Source of the DNA: Chalara sp. BL73 | Taxonomy: Eukaryota; Ascomycota; Leotiomycetes; Helotiales | Length of the DNA stretch: 64,000 bases | NCBI GenBank assembly: GCA_918026815.1 | Contig: CAKJVC010000201.1 | Location: forward strand, 248,001 to 312,000 | Reading direction: 5' to 3' | Shown here: piece by piece, positions 48,491 to 60,775 of the stretch | How positions within the stretch are numbered: the first letter of the stretch is position 1 | Layout: every line of letters begins with the position of its first letter | Notes under the pieces: generated by a model | Told to the model about the DNA's origin: nothing | What the model saw: the letters and a program-made list of their open reading frames with translations, nothing else | The model's database searches: none | Program-made: the position numbers and the translations under genes

Positions 48491-50091
48491 CTAGAATAAT
48501 TTAAACTTCCCAGAGACTCCTTTTTGAAATAAGCCTGCGGGATCATACTTCTTACTTACGTCCCTTAGCTTCTTCACTTGCTTCTCTCCATAAGATGCAA
48601 ACGGGTCCTGCCATTCCGCGGCATAGTTCAAGTACTGGAACTTATTAAACATACCCTCATCCTTTGCAGCTTTCTCAATATCGGCCAGTAGTTTCTTCGT
48701 TGCCATAAGAACGTTCTTGGTATCGGCGTCAAAGGCCCAGAAGTTCGAAAGGAGGCATAGAATGAGTGATTTTTCGGGCTCTGACGAGTGATCAAGACCA
48801 AAGATATTGCCTTGACTAACGCGTGGTACACTTTGAAATACAAGCGCGTACGTGAGGTTTGCAACATTAGCGACAGAAGGAACAGATGCGTTCCATAAGG
48901 CATGCACTTTCTTGATCATAGAAGGGGTTCCTTCGAAGACATTGGTGGCATAGATGCCGCTGTTTACAGTTAGCAGTTGAACAGAACAACAGGGAGAAGG
49001 GGCACTGTACAGCTGGTTGACTGGTTGAAAATGTGCTAATTCGGCAGCGAAATCACTGATGCTGGATATCCGCATGGTATTAACCAACTGTGGCTGAATT
49101 TTAGTAAATGGTTGTAGAGACGGCGGGTTCACAACTGGTCTGGTATAAAACATATTGTTTGCACTCTGAAATCTTCTTGAGGCGCTCAAGTATAGAAAAG
49201 ACGATTCGATTTCTGCGTAAGGGTCAAACCGGTCAACTTCCTTGAACTTCGCAATCGCTGCAAGCTGTTCAGAGTCGGAAGACTGTGGATACAAGATTGC
49301 ACCACCCCAGAAGTTGCCCTGAGTGAATGACTTCAAGTCGAACCTGGTGACAATACCAAAGTTATTGGATCCCCCTTTGAGAGCTTGAAAAAGGTCGGAA
49401 TTTGATGTTAGATTGGCGTTTACAATGGCGCCGCTGGAAAGCACAACTTCCATATTCACAATGTTCTCTGAGGCAAATCCTTTTTCTGGGGAAAAGTAAG
49501 AGATCCCACCTGGTGTATCACGTTAGTTATACGTTTGCGAAGCTGTCCTTGAGAACACTTACCTCCAGTGATGAGTCCACCCAAGCCTGGCCCGGTAACA
49601 CGTCCTCCTACCACGGAGAGATTTCTTGATACGAGCTCAGCATAAACATCACTCCATATAGCCCCAGCGCCGACGGAGGTTATATCTCCCGCCTTGTTTA
49701 CACGGATTGATTTTAAAGCTCTTAGATCAATAGTAACTCCTTGATGGACATTCGCGGCCGCGACGTTAGGGGAATGACCTCCCCCACGAATGGCAAATTT
49801 GGATCCTGAGTGTTTCTGCTGTAAAAGTCCTAAATTCTTGACAGTAATAGCCACATCAAGTGCTGTTGTCGGCGTTACGATACAAGTCGGATTGAGTCTT
49901 GCTTCCACGAACCAGTATGAAGCAATGGATGAGAGAAATGTGGTGCTTCCAGGGTAATAAACTCTACCAGGGAGTAGGGTTAACAAGGTCGCACATTTTA
50001 TGGCGCTTCCACCAGCGGTGCTTGACGCAGCAACCGCAAGTTGAACTATGAAACAGAGCAAACTCCAACCTGCTCGATACAGCGAACGCAT
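48491..50091 (-). CDS. Secreted BBE-like FAD-linked oxidoreductase 1 (515 aa)
   Basis: Exon 1 (50091-49563) and exon 2 (49509-48491) join across a 53-nt intron with consensus ends. A signal peptide (SLLCFIVQLAVAASS) is followed by the FAD-binding type 4 domain. It contains FAIRGGGHSPNV, whose His106 is the expected covalent FAD attachment site, and VGGRVTGPGLGGLITGGG, the second FAD loop. LKGGSNNFGIVTRFDLK follows, and the C-terminal BBE segment YLNYAAEWQDPFASYG ends with KYDPAGLFQKGVSGKFKLF. The Cys of 6-S-cysteinyl members is not seen in the second loop. Fungal relatives oxidise alcohols, ring-closing intermediates or sugars in secondary metabolism and outside the cell. It is a distant paralogue of the oxidase at 61387-63009. 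Neighbours are P450, SDR and receptor-like genes. Confidence 0.9.
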
Positions 50092-51366
50092 TGCGAGAAA
50101 CGATAATGAATATGTACAGTGGCCTTAGAATTGGACCAGGGGTTGAAAAGACTTTCATGTTGGAGGCTGAAATTTGACTTATCTTGTATAGTACCGTTTT
50201 GTCCTAGTTTTTTAGAGCTGCATTACCCTGGACCACGACTACCATGTCTGCCCTCCTGTACGTGCTGCAGTAAAGCTGATCCAGACTATTTCAGAACGTG
50301 AATATAACGGGTAGCATTAGTGCATCACTAGGTCTTACGATAATTTATGGCGCCTGACTCGGGCGAACATACATAACAAAGCTATATATGGAAATGATCA
50401 CAAGTTGTAGATTATTGGTCTGACATAGGTTGGCACGAACTAAGTAACAAACTTACAGCCCCAATTGTGTAACGGAAGGTGCATACCGCGCAGCCTGTGC
50501 AACATCTACAGCTGTACATTTGGGAATTGATACACGGTCCCCACCCTCATTGTCTTATAATTATTATATTTTAATTCCCCCCCCCCCCCCCCAAACAACA
50601 AAAATATCTATATTAAAATAAAACTGACTTTCTGTATCACTTCCTGTGATACTTCTTCGTATTGACTTGCAATTGCTTATAAAGTCGAAAAAAGGTGAAG
50701 GGGAAAAGAGGAGGAGGTGGGGGGCGGGGTTGGTATTCTGCAAGAGGTAGGCATGTATTATTCCTTGTACATGTACATCAATCCAATGTCTTTCCCAGCA
50801 GCATTGTAGGCTTTGGCTGTGTACCAGTGGACCAACTTTTGGAACCTCTCGTTTATAATATCGCGCTGCGCCACCCATAACGTTTTGGATGATATGCTGT
50901 GGTCAAGTAATATACGTTACAGTTTTCGGCTTGCTTTCCCTGTGCTATTAATGGCAACCTTGCATTCGCCTGCAATGAAACTTTAGGATAACAGAATTTG
51001 TATATTTGATGTTGAAATTACTGTAATGACCAAAAATCAGGACGAATGTTGTGGCTTTATGCAAGCAATCAGGACGTGCCATCGAATGCATTGAAGTGGT
51101 TCCATTTTCTCACCCAGCGAGTAACTGGATACTCAATCTTCAAATTTTATCAAAATGGGACTTATCAAATTATACCAAACTAGACAGGTCCGGATAGGCT
51201 TCACAGGAGATAATTAGGTTCATATGCAGCTGTAGATAAAAACATATTCCATGCTCGTACAGTATATAGATTGATATATGAGGTGAAAGTGTACCGAAAT
51301 CATAACTCAAGAAAAAAATGCATACAGACGTACAATATCAAACTCTCAAATCCGAAGTTCCAAAAC
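50092..51366. other. Intergenic with a poly-C tract
   Basis: Upstream region of BBE-type oxidase 1 and 3' side of P450 1. It contains a run of 16 C (50577-50592) and purine-rich sequence at 50695-50730. No gene supported. Confidence 0.4.
50577..50592. repeat. Homopolymer tract, 16 C
   Basis: A pure C run on the plus strand. Its length could be a sequencing estimate, since such tracts are error-prone. Confidence 0.85.
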
Positions 51367-53349
51367 TCAAGATACCCGCTTGAGTAACATGCGCGTTTTC
51401 TCATACGGCATAGTAAAAGTCTCCCACATCCATCTCACAGGTGCCTTCTCTTCTTCTAGGCGCATATCAAAGTTTGACACGAGATATGCAACTGAGAGTT
51501 TCATGACCAGTGATGCGTGGAATCGTCCAGGGCTTGGAATGTCAGTTAACTATTTCCAGCTTAATTAACATAGAATCAAGGGCTATTACCAAGCAAGTGA
51601 GCCGTAACCCCAAACAGGAAACTTCTCAGAAACGTCCGAAAATTTTGTGCCCCTCATGGTAGAGTCACACGAAACAAATCGCCGCCCATCAAACTCATAT
51701 GGATGGGGGTAATTGTCCTCGTTGTGCATCAAGTCAAAGGATGAAACACAGGCAATAGACCCAGGAGTCAATTTTGGTCCTTCAGTGAAGTTGAATGGTT
51801 TAAGTGCCTTTCTCCTAATAGCCACTGTTATGTAATTGTTAGTACAATATTTAACATCTTTGGACAACGAAGGATTAACCCTACGCGTATCGAGCGGATT
51901 TAAGCGGACGGTTTCCTTGATGAAGCTGTCCAGAAATGGCAGATTTTCAAGCTGAGCATAGTCTATTTGCGAAAAGTCTCCAATCTCATCTCGAAGGAGT
52001 TTGGCGTACTCGGGACGGGCGCATAGCTCCAGCATCACAAAGTCCAGGTTCATCCAGGGCTGATGGGAAGCTGCGAACCAGATGCCGAGTAGTGATTGTG
52101 ACATGACTTCTGGCGTCCAATAGTCACGCCTCTCTTCGGACAGGTCCATCATATTGTGCATGATAGTGAACTAATTCGCTATCAGTTTCAAATAGGACAT
52201 TTAAGGTGTAGTTTTGAACCTTTTTGATATTTTCCTCTTCATTCCATGCATTGTTTCCAATACTCATTGTTGATCGAACCTGGTCGAGAATAATACGCAT
52301 GGCCGCTCCCCCGTTAGTAATGAGGTAATGGACGGTGCTATTTCCATTTTGTCAACATCGTGTATTTTGCTGCGATTGAACGCGAGACTTACGATGATAA
52401 AAAGGATGGTGTGATCTGGAATGCAGCCATATTTGCAACCATATCCTTTGGGTACCGAAGAAGTGCAGCTGCAAATTTGGGATCCGAGGCTGTGTAGCTT
52501 CAGTATGATCGAACTTCAGTAATAGAATACATAAACCTGCACTTACAGATACTTTCACCAAAGAAAATTAGACCCATCAACTTTGAAGCCAGTTCCCTTA
52601 CAGTTGAAGCAACGGGTACTGATATGTAGCCTGTAGGTTTCATTAGCGTATGACTTAGAGAGGATGGATTGTCCACTTTCTCAAACTTCATAGGATCACT
52701 TACCGTTCGCTATAGGCTCGGCAAGTTGCAGTTGTTTTTCCAAAGACTTCTCAAGCCGCTTTTTAAGAAGCGGATACAAAGCTGCAAGATTTCCCGGCCC
52801 ACTCACTTGAAGCAACCTACCATAAAGCCGAGATCTGGCGACTATGTGAGCCGTGTGATCCAAACCACTCATTGTGTGCTTGAAGCCAAACATCTATCAA
52901 AGTTTATAATGAGACTCCCAAACACCGTTCACAGTGGGACTTACATCGGCATAGACGGCACGTTGTGACAGCTCTGCGGCCTCACTCAACTCCACGATGT
53001 GCTTCTTGCTAGACACAATCACGACCTTTTGCCCAGAGTTCCACGGCTTATAGAATTTTCCGGAACGCTGGGAATTTAGCATGAAGTAGAAGAAGCTAAG
53101 ATAGCGAAGCTTACATAGTCTCGGAGGATGGTCTGTAGGCTTGAATACCAAGTCCCCGGTCTTCTGAGTAGCTTTCCAATAAATTCAACAAACTGCTAGA
53201 GAAGAGGATCATAAGTGTACTGCTCTAGGAGAAGGTATAAAACCTACAAATGGAATCAAGAAGTAGATTTCAAATAACACAGCAAACACGAGAACCACTC
53301 TGCCCAAGGTGTTGAGAAAGTACTCTGTGGCAGTTTGCGTTTCGGTCAT
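51367..53349 (-). CDS. Cytochrome P450 1 (512 aa, nine exons)
   Basis: Nine exons join in frame: 53349-53248, 53192-53115, 53067-52945, 52893-52704, 52630-52547, 52489-52393, 52337-52220, 52170-51590 and 51532-51367. An N-terminal membrane anchor (VVLVFAVLFEIYFLIPFF) marks an ER-bound monooxygenase. The I-helix reads LLGIWFAASHQPWMNLDF, typical of fungal P450s related to ent-kaurene oxidase, which replace AGxxT with a WFAASHQ-like form. ExxR is KETVR. The heme loop FPVWGYGSLACPGRFHA has Cys458, and the last intron falls inside that Cys codon. Introns (47-73 nt) have regular signals and no break was found. Such enzymes oxidise terpenoids and other secondary products. The substrate is unknown. 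It lies between BBE-type oxidase 1 and the Pth11-type gene. Confidence 0.9.
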
Positions 53350-54689
53350 ACTGGTCACTTTAGGGGTTTCACCTCTTCGAACTTCAAAGTAAGCTACCTA
53401 GATGAACAAGAACTTATGACACAATGAAGCACGGAAATATACAGGCAGCCAGAGAGATATGGAGAGGACGCTACGGCGCAGAAGTCTCTGGGAAATTGAG
53501 GGGCAAGTGTAAGACTTGATGTTGTATAACCAGCAAGCGGTGTTTGATTTACATGTTTGCTCAGATTTAGCTGGTGCTTCGGCTCAACCTACCTCCACTA
53601 CTGTCTTACGATTTCCCTATAAAAATAAGATGGAACAATCATCGAAACGGAGGTGTGCAGTAAACTGGCCGAGTATTCAGGATAAATAACGATTGTTGCG
53701 TCTCTATCCTTGAAGATGCGTATGTACTTTATCGCTGAATATCTTTGAATTAGCTGTGGGAAAGTGACCCTGGACAACAACGATTGCTTTTACCCCTAAA
53801 CCAGTAGTTATAGAGTATATTGTTAGTAGGAAGGACGCGATTTGGAAGGTGTAAACATATTTCCCGGGCGTAAATCGGGACCAACTACAGAGTAATGATT
53901 GTAGATGTAAGTTGTATATAATGCTATCGCTTTTTGCTCCTCTAATATTGTCGAATCTTACTTAACGAACTTAATATTTCAACCTTTTATTTATATACTT
54001 TTCATTTATTTTGATAAGCGATTGTTCTTCGTTCTTTAGCTATACAAAAAATTATAATAATTAATAAAAAAGGTCGTTATATACTTACTGATCTATTTTT
54101 GTGGAGAAGGGGGGGGGGGGGAGGGTAGTACATCAGTTTCCGAGAGTGGAGCCGAACGACTAGTGCCTTGCTACAACAGCAGATTTTAGATTACCAACCG
54201 AGGAAGACTTGCCAGAGCCTTGCACAGAAGCCCGATGGAGAACTTGGTAGAATCTTGTTGACTTTATCCGTGTTGGTTACGCAGACCTGTTTATCCTTGC
54301 AGAGGAAATTGCTCGACATTAGCCCGAGCATGGGCAACTACGCCGATCTCAGCAGTTCATCGAGTATGAACCGCAAATGCGGAGCCGTTGATCATCTCTG
54401 GTGTGTCGCTATCGAATAAGACGCTGTAAGCACAAGGCTGCGGCATGTTAGGAACCCGCCATGTCATATGCATCTTTCCTATTCAGCTTTGGGTGACAGT
54501 TGAGCTCGAGATGGCAAATGTTGTATGACAATGGTTTTACAGTTCTCAAAGCCACATTGATCCTCTTATCTCTTTGAAATTCCTCGCGATTCCGTCTCCT
54601 CGTTCGAAAAGGCTTGTTGTACATTTCTTAATCAGAAACCCGATTGTGCTTCATTGACTTGGACTTTGAATATATTTGTTTGATTTGTA
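53350..54689. other. Divergent intergenic region with a poly-G tract
   Basis: Upstream of P450 1 (minus strand) and of the Pth11-type gene (plus strand), so it may carry a shared promoter. It has AT-rich sequence around 53930-54090, then a run of 13 G (54109-54121). A frame at 54168-54419 has no recognisable content. Confidence 0.4.
54109..54121. repeat. Homopolymer tract, 13 G
   Basis: Pure G run on the plus strand inside the divergent intergenic region. The G-rich stretch continues as GAGGG. The length may vary or be an assembly estimate. Confidence 0.85.
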
Positions 54690-56286
54690 ATGGATCTTTT
54701 GGAATTGACACCGGAGCAGCTGGCGATGACTCCAGCGGGCATGCCGCCTCCGGGAGTTATGTCCAACTTAGAACATCCGCATAGTCGCGGCCATATCATG
54801 ATCATTGTTGGGACTATTATGATGGTGTTTATGTTCGTACCTGCTGGATTGAGATATTACACCAAGATCTGGATAGTAAGAAAGACAACATGGGATGATT
54901 GTAATTTTGATCTATTTCAGGCAGATTTATATGCTAATTCAGTCATAGATACATGTGGTATTGCAATCGTACGTTGGTGGATGTCTCCTCGATTCGGGTT
55001 TAAGTCTTTAATGATTTGTGATTCTAGTTCGGGACCATTTTATATTTTATAGCTTGTTGCTATGGTATGAAACATCTTTCAAAAGAAATGATTATCTGTA
55101 TCTGATAAATTCCACCAGCTGCAACTGAAGGCAAGATTGGTACCCATCTCTGGGATATCTCTCTCGCCCATCTCCTCAGCGAAAAGTTTCAAGTTGTGCG
55201 TGCAACTCCTCCTTGTAGCCAGCAGAGCTAATCAAGCATGCAGTCAGGATTTCTGATCAACTTTGTCTCGGCCATAGTATGGCCTTTTGCAAAGATGTCC
55301 TTCTTCCTCCTCTATTTGCAACTATTTCGACCACTGACCTGGCTCTGCCGCATGATCTACTTTGGAATGTTTGTCAACATTGGTTTCTACCTCAGCATCG
55401 TGGCCGCGACTCTGTACTATACGGCGCCAGCACCAGGAGAATCATGGGCAGAGACTTATTTAAGCTCGAGATACGCTGGTGCTCTCAAAATGACTATCCC
55501 AATCGCTTCTGGTAGTCTTGTTATCGATGTCTATATCTTCCTGTGAGTATTATTGAGAAATAGATCATTTTTATCTAAATGAAAACTAACAGATAACAGT
55601 ATGCCTATCTTTGGTATCTACAACCTCAAGCTTTCCACGAGGAAGAAGTTGGGTATCATGGTCATCTTTGCGACTGGTCTAATGTAAGTTCAGCACCTTC
55701 CATACTCTCACCCTCCTAATGCGATTAAAGGGCGTGCATTGCTTCCTCCCTCAGCATCTACTACAAGCACGTCCTTGATAACCACCTCGAGGATTTCACC
55801 TGGACAGTGCTTCCCGTAACACTCATGGCGTACGTTCCTTTCCCCGCCCCTCCCATCCGCATTCAAACTAACCTCCCTAGACTCGTAGAAATGTGTATCG
55901 GGATCGCCGCCTCCTGCATGCCTGCACTCGCAAACATGGTGCGGAACGGCGAAGAATGGGTGGCCATCCGTAGCAAACTATCGGCTACCTTCTCCTCGCT
56001 CACCAGCTGGACACGCATATCCAAGAGCGCATCCGTCAACAACTCGAAATTTGCAGACACTACCTCATTGAACAAACCTTGCAACCGCCAGTACTCCTCG
56101 ATTGAAGAACCGCAGAATTATGAGATGAAGAGAGTTAGAGGTGTCAGTACATATATTAGACATGGCAGACCTGCAAGTGGGAACGACGATACGGATGGCG
56201 AGGGCATTTATTTGAAGCATAGCATTCAACAGGAGGTTTTTAATCACGATGGGCTCGAGGCGAGGAATAGGACGAGTCCGGTTTGA
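54690..56286 (+). CDS. Pth11-type rhodopsin-domain membrane protein (410 aa)
   Basis: Eight exons, several tiny, join in frame: 54690-54900, 54949-54968, 55028-55064, 55119-55195, 55244-55542, 55600-55683, 55731-55829 and 55881-56286. The product has seven likely membrane segments. Family landmarks are visible: TWDDYTC after the first span, then the strongly conserved GKIGTHLWDISLAHLL. KMSFFLLYLQLFRP and PIFGIYNLKLSTRKKLGI lie between later spans. The C-terminal 120 residues are a polar, Ser-rich cytosolic tail. Fungal proteins with this domain include Pth11-like receptors, thought to sense surfaces or small molecules at the plasma membrane, and many without known ligand. Lying among oxidative enzymes, it may sense the cluster product, but that is only an inference. 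Confidence 0.85.
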
Positions 56287-56996
56287 TTTGGAGGGAATTG
56301 TATTATGGGTTTATAATAGCAAGTTTTCTATAGTGTGCAGCTGTTTTGTCTTCGGACTGTGTGTGTTGTATAATCTGATATTTACAATATCAAAAGTCGT
56401 CCGTGTAATCATTAATCTGCTTCAGCTGCCGGTCGTTTCAATGCTTTTGTTGCTCAATGATACTGTTGCTGTAAAATCTCCATTCCATTGGATTAGGATT
56501 CTCATTGTTCTCAAGAAAATGACGTGTTGTGAAACGGCCTAACCTATTGGCCAAATTTGGCCTAGTCGTTCTTGGCACCAGGACCCTATTTTGTTCATTC
56601 TAGATAGTTGATTCTAATAGCTCTACAATCAATATCATATGCCCATTCTACAACCTATTCTGTGATAAGATCACCTACAATCTATCCGTTTGACACGTGT
56701 TCTTTCACTCATTCCTTGGCTCCATGAAGAAATCAATGACCGTCACTCGCGTTTGTCAAGAGCCAATGTAATATAAAGTTAATTATCGTTGAATTGGCAA
56801 TGTTCTGATTCCACTGAGGTCAGGTACTTTAGAAGCAACGTGACACTAGGGGTATGCGTAAAAGAAAATAGTATAGGCCAAGGCCACTTAAGGAGAAACC
56901 CATTGCCATAATCCCCTTTCCATCCCACTCAGGCTTTCTTTCTAAGCTCATCGAGTGCACAACCCTTTGTCATGGAGCTGTCCTATATCGCTACTG
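56287..56996. other. Intergenic between convergent genes
   Basis: 3' sides of the Pth11-type gene and the SDR gene. No gene or repeat seen. Confidence 0.35.
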
Positions 56997-57903
56997 TTAG
57001 TATAACAGGTCGGATCTCGTGGGTAGAGACAATTTTGGGCACGGAAACTCTACCAAAATTGACTGCGGGACAAAAGATTCACCAAATTTGACTCCTCCAG
57101 CCTGTGAACCACACCAAATCTTCCCGCTTGCACCCCGAATAATGTCACCGGTAACCTTGGTGGCGTACTCCATTCTATCCATGCGCTTGACACCATCATG
57201 TCCCTGCGCCCGGCTTGCTATCGTGGCTTCAATAGGTTTATACAGCGAGTTTTCCGGTACTTTATAGTCGCCGAAATATGAATTGCCGTTGGTTTGGACC
57301 GCACCAGTGATAGCTGACAGCACAGTTACACCAAATGGTTGCAACTCGAGACGTAGTGTCTCGCTGACTATCTCAAGTGAGCGTTTTGAGGCTGCATAGA
57401 GACCTATTATACTATGTTAGAATATTAGAAGTGTGAGGGTAAATCTGGAAGTTCTTACCCATATATGGCACATTGACATGTCCAGCGATGGATGTGACAT
57501 TGACGACCGAGCCCTTTGCTTTGATCACCAAAGGGATGAACGCCTTGATGATATTGAGGGGAGCCCAGAAATTAGTATCAAAGATGCGTTTGGCCTCCTC
57601 GATATCAATATCCAGCGTAGGGCAAAAATGATTAACACCAGAATTATTGATAAGGATATCCAGACTACCGCCGGTTGCGGTGGTGACGGCTTCGACGGCA
57701 GCGGTGATCTGATTAGAGTCGAGCACATCCAAGGTCAAAAGCGTTATGTTGGGGAGCATAGAGAGCTCCGACATCTTAGATGGGGTGCGGGCCGTCGCAA
57801 AAACGTGGAATTCTTGTGCATGGAAGGCGAGCGCCAGACTACCACCGATGCCTCCGTCGCTACAGCCAGTGATGAGGACAGTCTTTTTCATAATGGTGGT
57901 CAT
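56997..57903 (-). CDS. Short-chain dehydrogenase, Ayr1-like (283 aa)
   Basis: Exon 1 (57903-57459) and exon 2 (57403-56997) flank a 55-nt intron. The start was put at 57903 because the classical core begins a few residues later. An in-frame ATG at 58044 would add 47 residues unlike the family, and one at 57891 is also possible. The Rossmann motif is TVLITGCSDGGIGGSLALAF. LTLDVLD, the structural motif ILINNSG and catalytic Ser in VVNVTSIAG follow. YAASK gives the Tyr and Lys. It resembles Ayr1, an NADPH-dependent 1-acyl-dihydroxyacetone-phosphate reductase, and related SDRs used in fungal pathways. All catalytic residues are present. Substrate unknown. It is divergent from P450 2. Confidence 0.88.
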
Positions 57904-58810
57904 ACTGTATTTCTTGAGGGTGGGAGAGCATACAAAAATGAATTCTTGGCGTGTGGGAGGTTCAAGGTTCCTAGTAGTTGTAGTTGTAATCACGAGAGAG
58001 CTGTTTGGTAAAGTGAAGCTGCAAAGTAGAAGAGGGGCTCGCAAAGGGCCTAGTGGGTATGTAGGGAATTGACGTCCCCCATTTCAAGAATAATCACAAG
58101 AGAGGCTGTTATGATTAACCAGAAATTCGTACGTTATGAATAATTGATTTGGACTACTATTTCAAGGTGTCCTTGTTAGCGTAATTGTTCGTTTAAGAAG
58201 AAAGAGAGTGCGAATTTTTGGAGCTAGGTAAGTACAACCGAAGATGGACCCCAAATACCCCCTCCAAAATTAATCACTGTACCACCTGCAGTATTGATTT
58301 TAACATAACGGCGGGGTGAGGTGAGCGCATCTACTAGTGCGAGCCGTACCACCCTAAATGTGTCTTCTCAATCAGAAGTTCTTGGAAGTTGAAATATAGC
58401 ATGTTCACAGACTATTCGAAAAACAGGGGTTAACAGTGCCACAGGCAGCCACAGCAGAAGGATACACCTGGTCACTGTTTATCCTCCAACTAAAACCAAC
58501 GTACAGCGGCGTACTTAATTTCATTGTTTACTGTGCACAAACTGTATGCCACGAATAAGCTTGATGACACCCTACTAGTTTGGTCCTTGCCATGCAAATC
58601 CCTCTACCCTTGGATTCCTGAGGCTATGTCTGACATCCAACATGCGACACTAACACCAACGCCAACTGCCCAGAATTCTCTAGATGGGGTATGGACCGTA
58701 AGTACTTCACCGCATTTACCTTCCTGTCATATAGAGGCGCTATATAACCGACTAAAGGCCGGGATCTCGTATTCGCCGGCCGGTGGACGGAAGACACGAT
58801 AACAGGGTCT
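57904..58810. other. Divergent intergenic region
   Basis: Upstream of both the SDR gene (minus strand) and P450 2 (plus strand), about 0.9 kb. A shared promoter is possible. No gene seen. The frame at 57433-58011 (+) is a shadow of the SDR. Confidence 0.4.
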
Positions 58811-60775
58811 ATGAAAGTCCCACATTGCGAGATGCTTTCTGCTTTCTGCACTTTATCACTTGTGGCCTTCATGATGGCGAACATCATAGACAACCTTTTT
58901 GTGCTGCCAGAGAAGAAATCGTTTCTCTGGGTTGCTGCTCCCATTGCATTGTTGTTACTATGGAGAGTCTACAGATTCTCGGTTGTCCCAGCTCTCTTTC
59001 CAGATGAACCTAAAGAACTGCCATACTGGGTTCCTTGTAGGTTGAAGGTTGAATTTGAATTCTCTATATATTTGATCCCATGCTAATAAGTTGTGTCTCC
59101 TAGTTCTCGGTAGGATGCATAGGCTTTTCATTTCCTCATGGCAGGACGCCGTATCTAGGCAATAAATACTGATGTGTGAGGTCAGGTCATGCAGTGGGGT
59201 TTTTCTTGAACTCAAACGACATATTGGAGCGGGCAAGGTATATAACTACAACTATAATGACGTTTGAATGGCGTGTTGGTGGCTTTACTAAAAGGTGGTA
59301 GGGTCTACTTTAGGAACAGTAAAGAGGTTTATGCCATCACATTAGCAGGCGAGAGTGTAGTGATTGTCACTGCGCCTTGTGATGTAGGAGACATTTACAA
59401 AAATACCTCAACCATATCATGGCATAAATTTGTGAAGGAAATATACACGTGGATGGGTCTCTCAACCCAGAGTATTTCGAATATGTGGGAGGCGACTTTA
59501 AGGAAACAAGGCGCTGCTAGTTCGCGCGCAATCAAGGCTCCTCATGAGATGATCGAGGAATACCACCGCCAGCAGCTCCACCCTGGAGACAAGTTCCAGG
59601 CGTTGATCGAAGAACGGATCATCCCAAACTTAACAAGAAAGCTAAGTTGGGATGGAATTAAGAGTCACCCAGCTTGCAGAAGCAGTACCGCCAACTCAAT
59701 TACCTTTTCTCTTTGGGACTGGTGCAATGAGGTATTGATCAACGGTACAACAAGTGCATACTACGGGAAGAAGATATTTGAGATCAGCCCAGATCTGCTC
59801 AAGGCCAACAAGGTTTGGGAGCGTTCAAGCTGGAAATATATGTATAAGCTACCTCGGTTCCTTGCTAAAGACATGTTCTCTGCAAAAGCTGAGATTGTGA
59901 CGACACTGCGTAAATACTTCGAATCACCCAAAGAAGAGCGAGCCGATGCTCTCTATTTTGTCACTGCTATTGAAGACGAACTTCGAGCATGTAACCTTAG
60001 CAACGATGAGATTGCAAAGATTAATATGATGCATCATTGGGCGTAAGTTTGCGTTACTACTGAGGTATAATCACCTTTATACTGACATTGGGAAAGTATC
60101 ACGGGAAATGTCTACAAAGTTACATTCTGGACTGTTACATATCTGATCCACAACCCTGCTCTACTGGATTTGATCCGCGAGGAAGTCAAACCCGCACTCG
60201 ATGGTGATAGCCTCGATCTTAAGTACTTGACCGAAAAGTGTCCTAGACTCGAAGCGTTATTTAACGAAGTTCTGCGTATCAATCTTGCGAGCGCCCTTGG
60301 ACGCCAAGTGGTGAGCCCAACCGTGATCGGAGAAAGAGTCCTTCATAAAGGAACCAGGATAATAGTATGATCCAATCAAACTCTTCAAGCATTTATTGTC
60401 AGCTTATAATTTCCTCAGGTTCCATATCGGCAACTACATCTTGCCCCGGACATATGGGGCCCTAATCCATCGAACTTTGACCCTGAAAGATTTCTTAAAG
60501 ATAAAAGCTTAGCTCGTCACCCCAGCTTCCGTCCTTTTGGCGGCGGGAGTACCCTCTGTCCAGGTCGTTATTTAGCACGTAGGACCGTGTTCACTATTGT
60601 TGCCCTTTTGGGGAAATTCGATGTCAGCCTTGAAACTGGTTCCTCTGTAAAGACAAATAATAAGGCGCAGAGTTTCCCACGTATTGATGATACCAAGCCA
60701 GGATTGGGGGCTTTGGCGCCTGTTGAGGGTGATGATGTGATTCTGGTCCTAAAACGAAATGTAGGCACAACATAG
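58811..60775 (+). CDS. Cytochrome P450 2 (549 aa, with a 6-nt microexon)
   Basis: Six exons: 58811-59036, 59104-59109, 59186-59237, 59302-60042, 60097-60364 and 60419-60775. Start at 58811, though ATG 58832 is equally possible. A membrane anchor (VAAPIALLLLWRVY) leads to LPYWVP. A 6-base exon then supplies the last residues of the family's WxPFLGH motif, before HAVGFFLNSNDILERAR. The I-helix region is HHWAITGNVYKVTFW, in the style of the CYP7/CYP8-like fungal P450s. ExxR is NEVLRI, and the heme loop FRPFGGGSTLCPGR has Cys478. It is a different P450 class from the one at 51367-53349. It is probably an ER-bound monooxygenase of a lipid or terpenoid-like substrate. Splice signals are regular. 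The microexon needs RNA evidence. Confidence 0.88.

Noticed and set aside
57433..58011. 192-codon plus-strand frame
   Set aside because: Antisense shadow of the SDR exon, which carries all catalytic motifs.
57904..58044. Longer start for the SDR at 58044
   Set aside because: The extra 47 residues are Thr- and Pro-rich and unlike the family, while the ATG at 57903 puts the cofactor motif at its usual distance.
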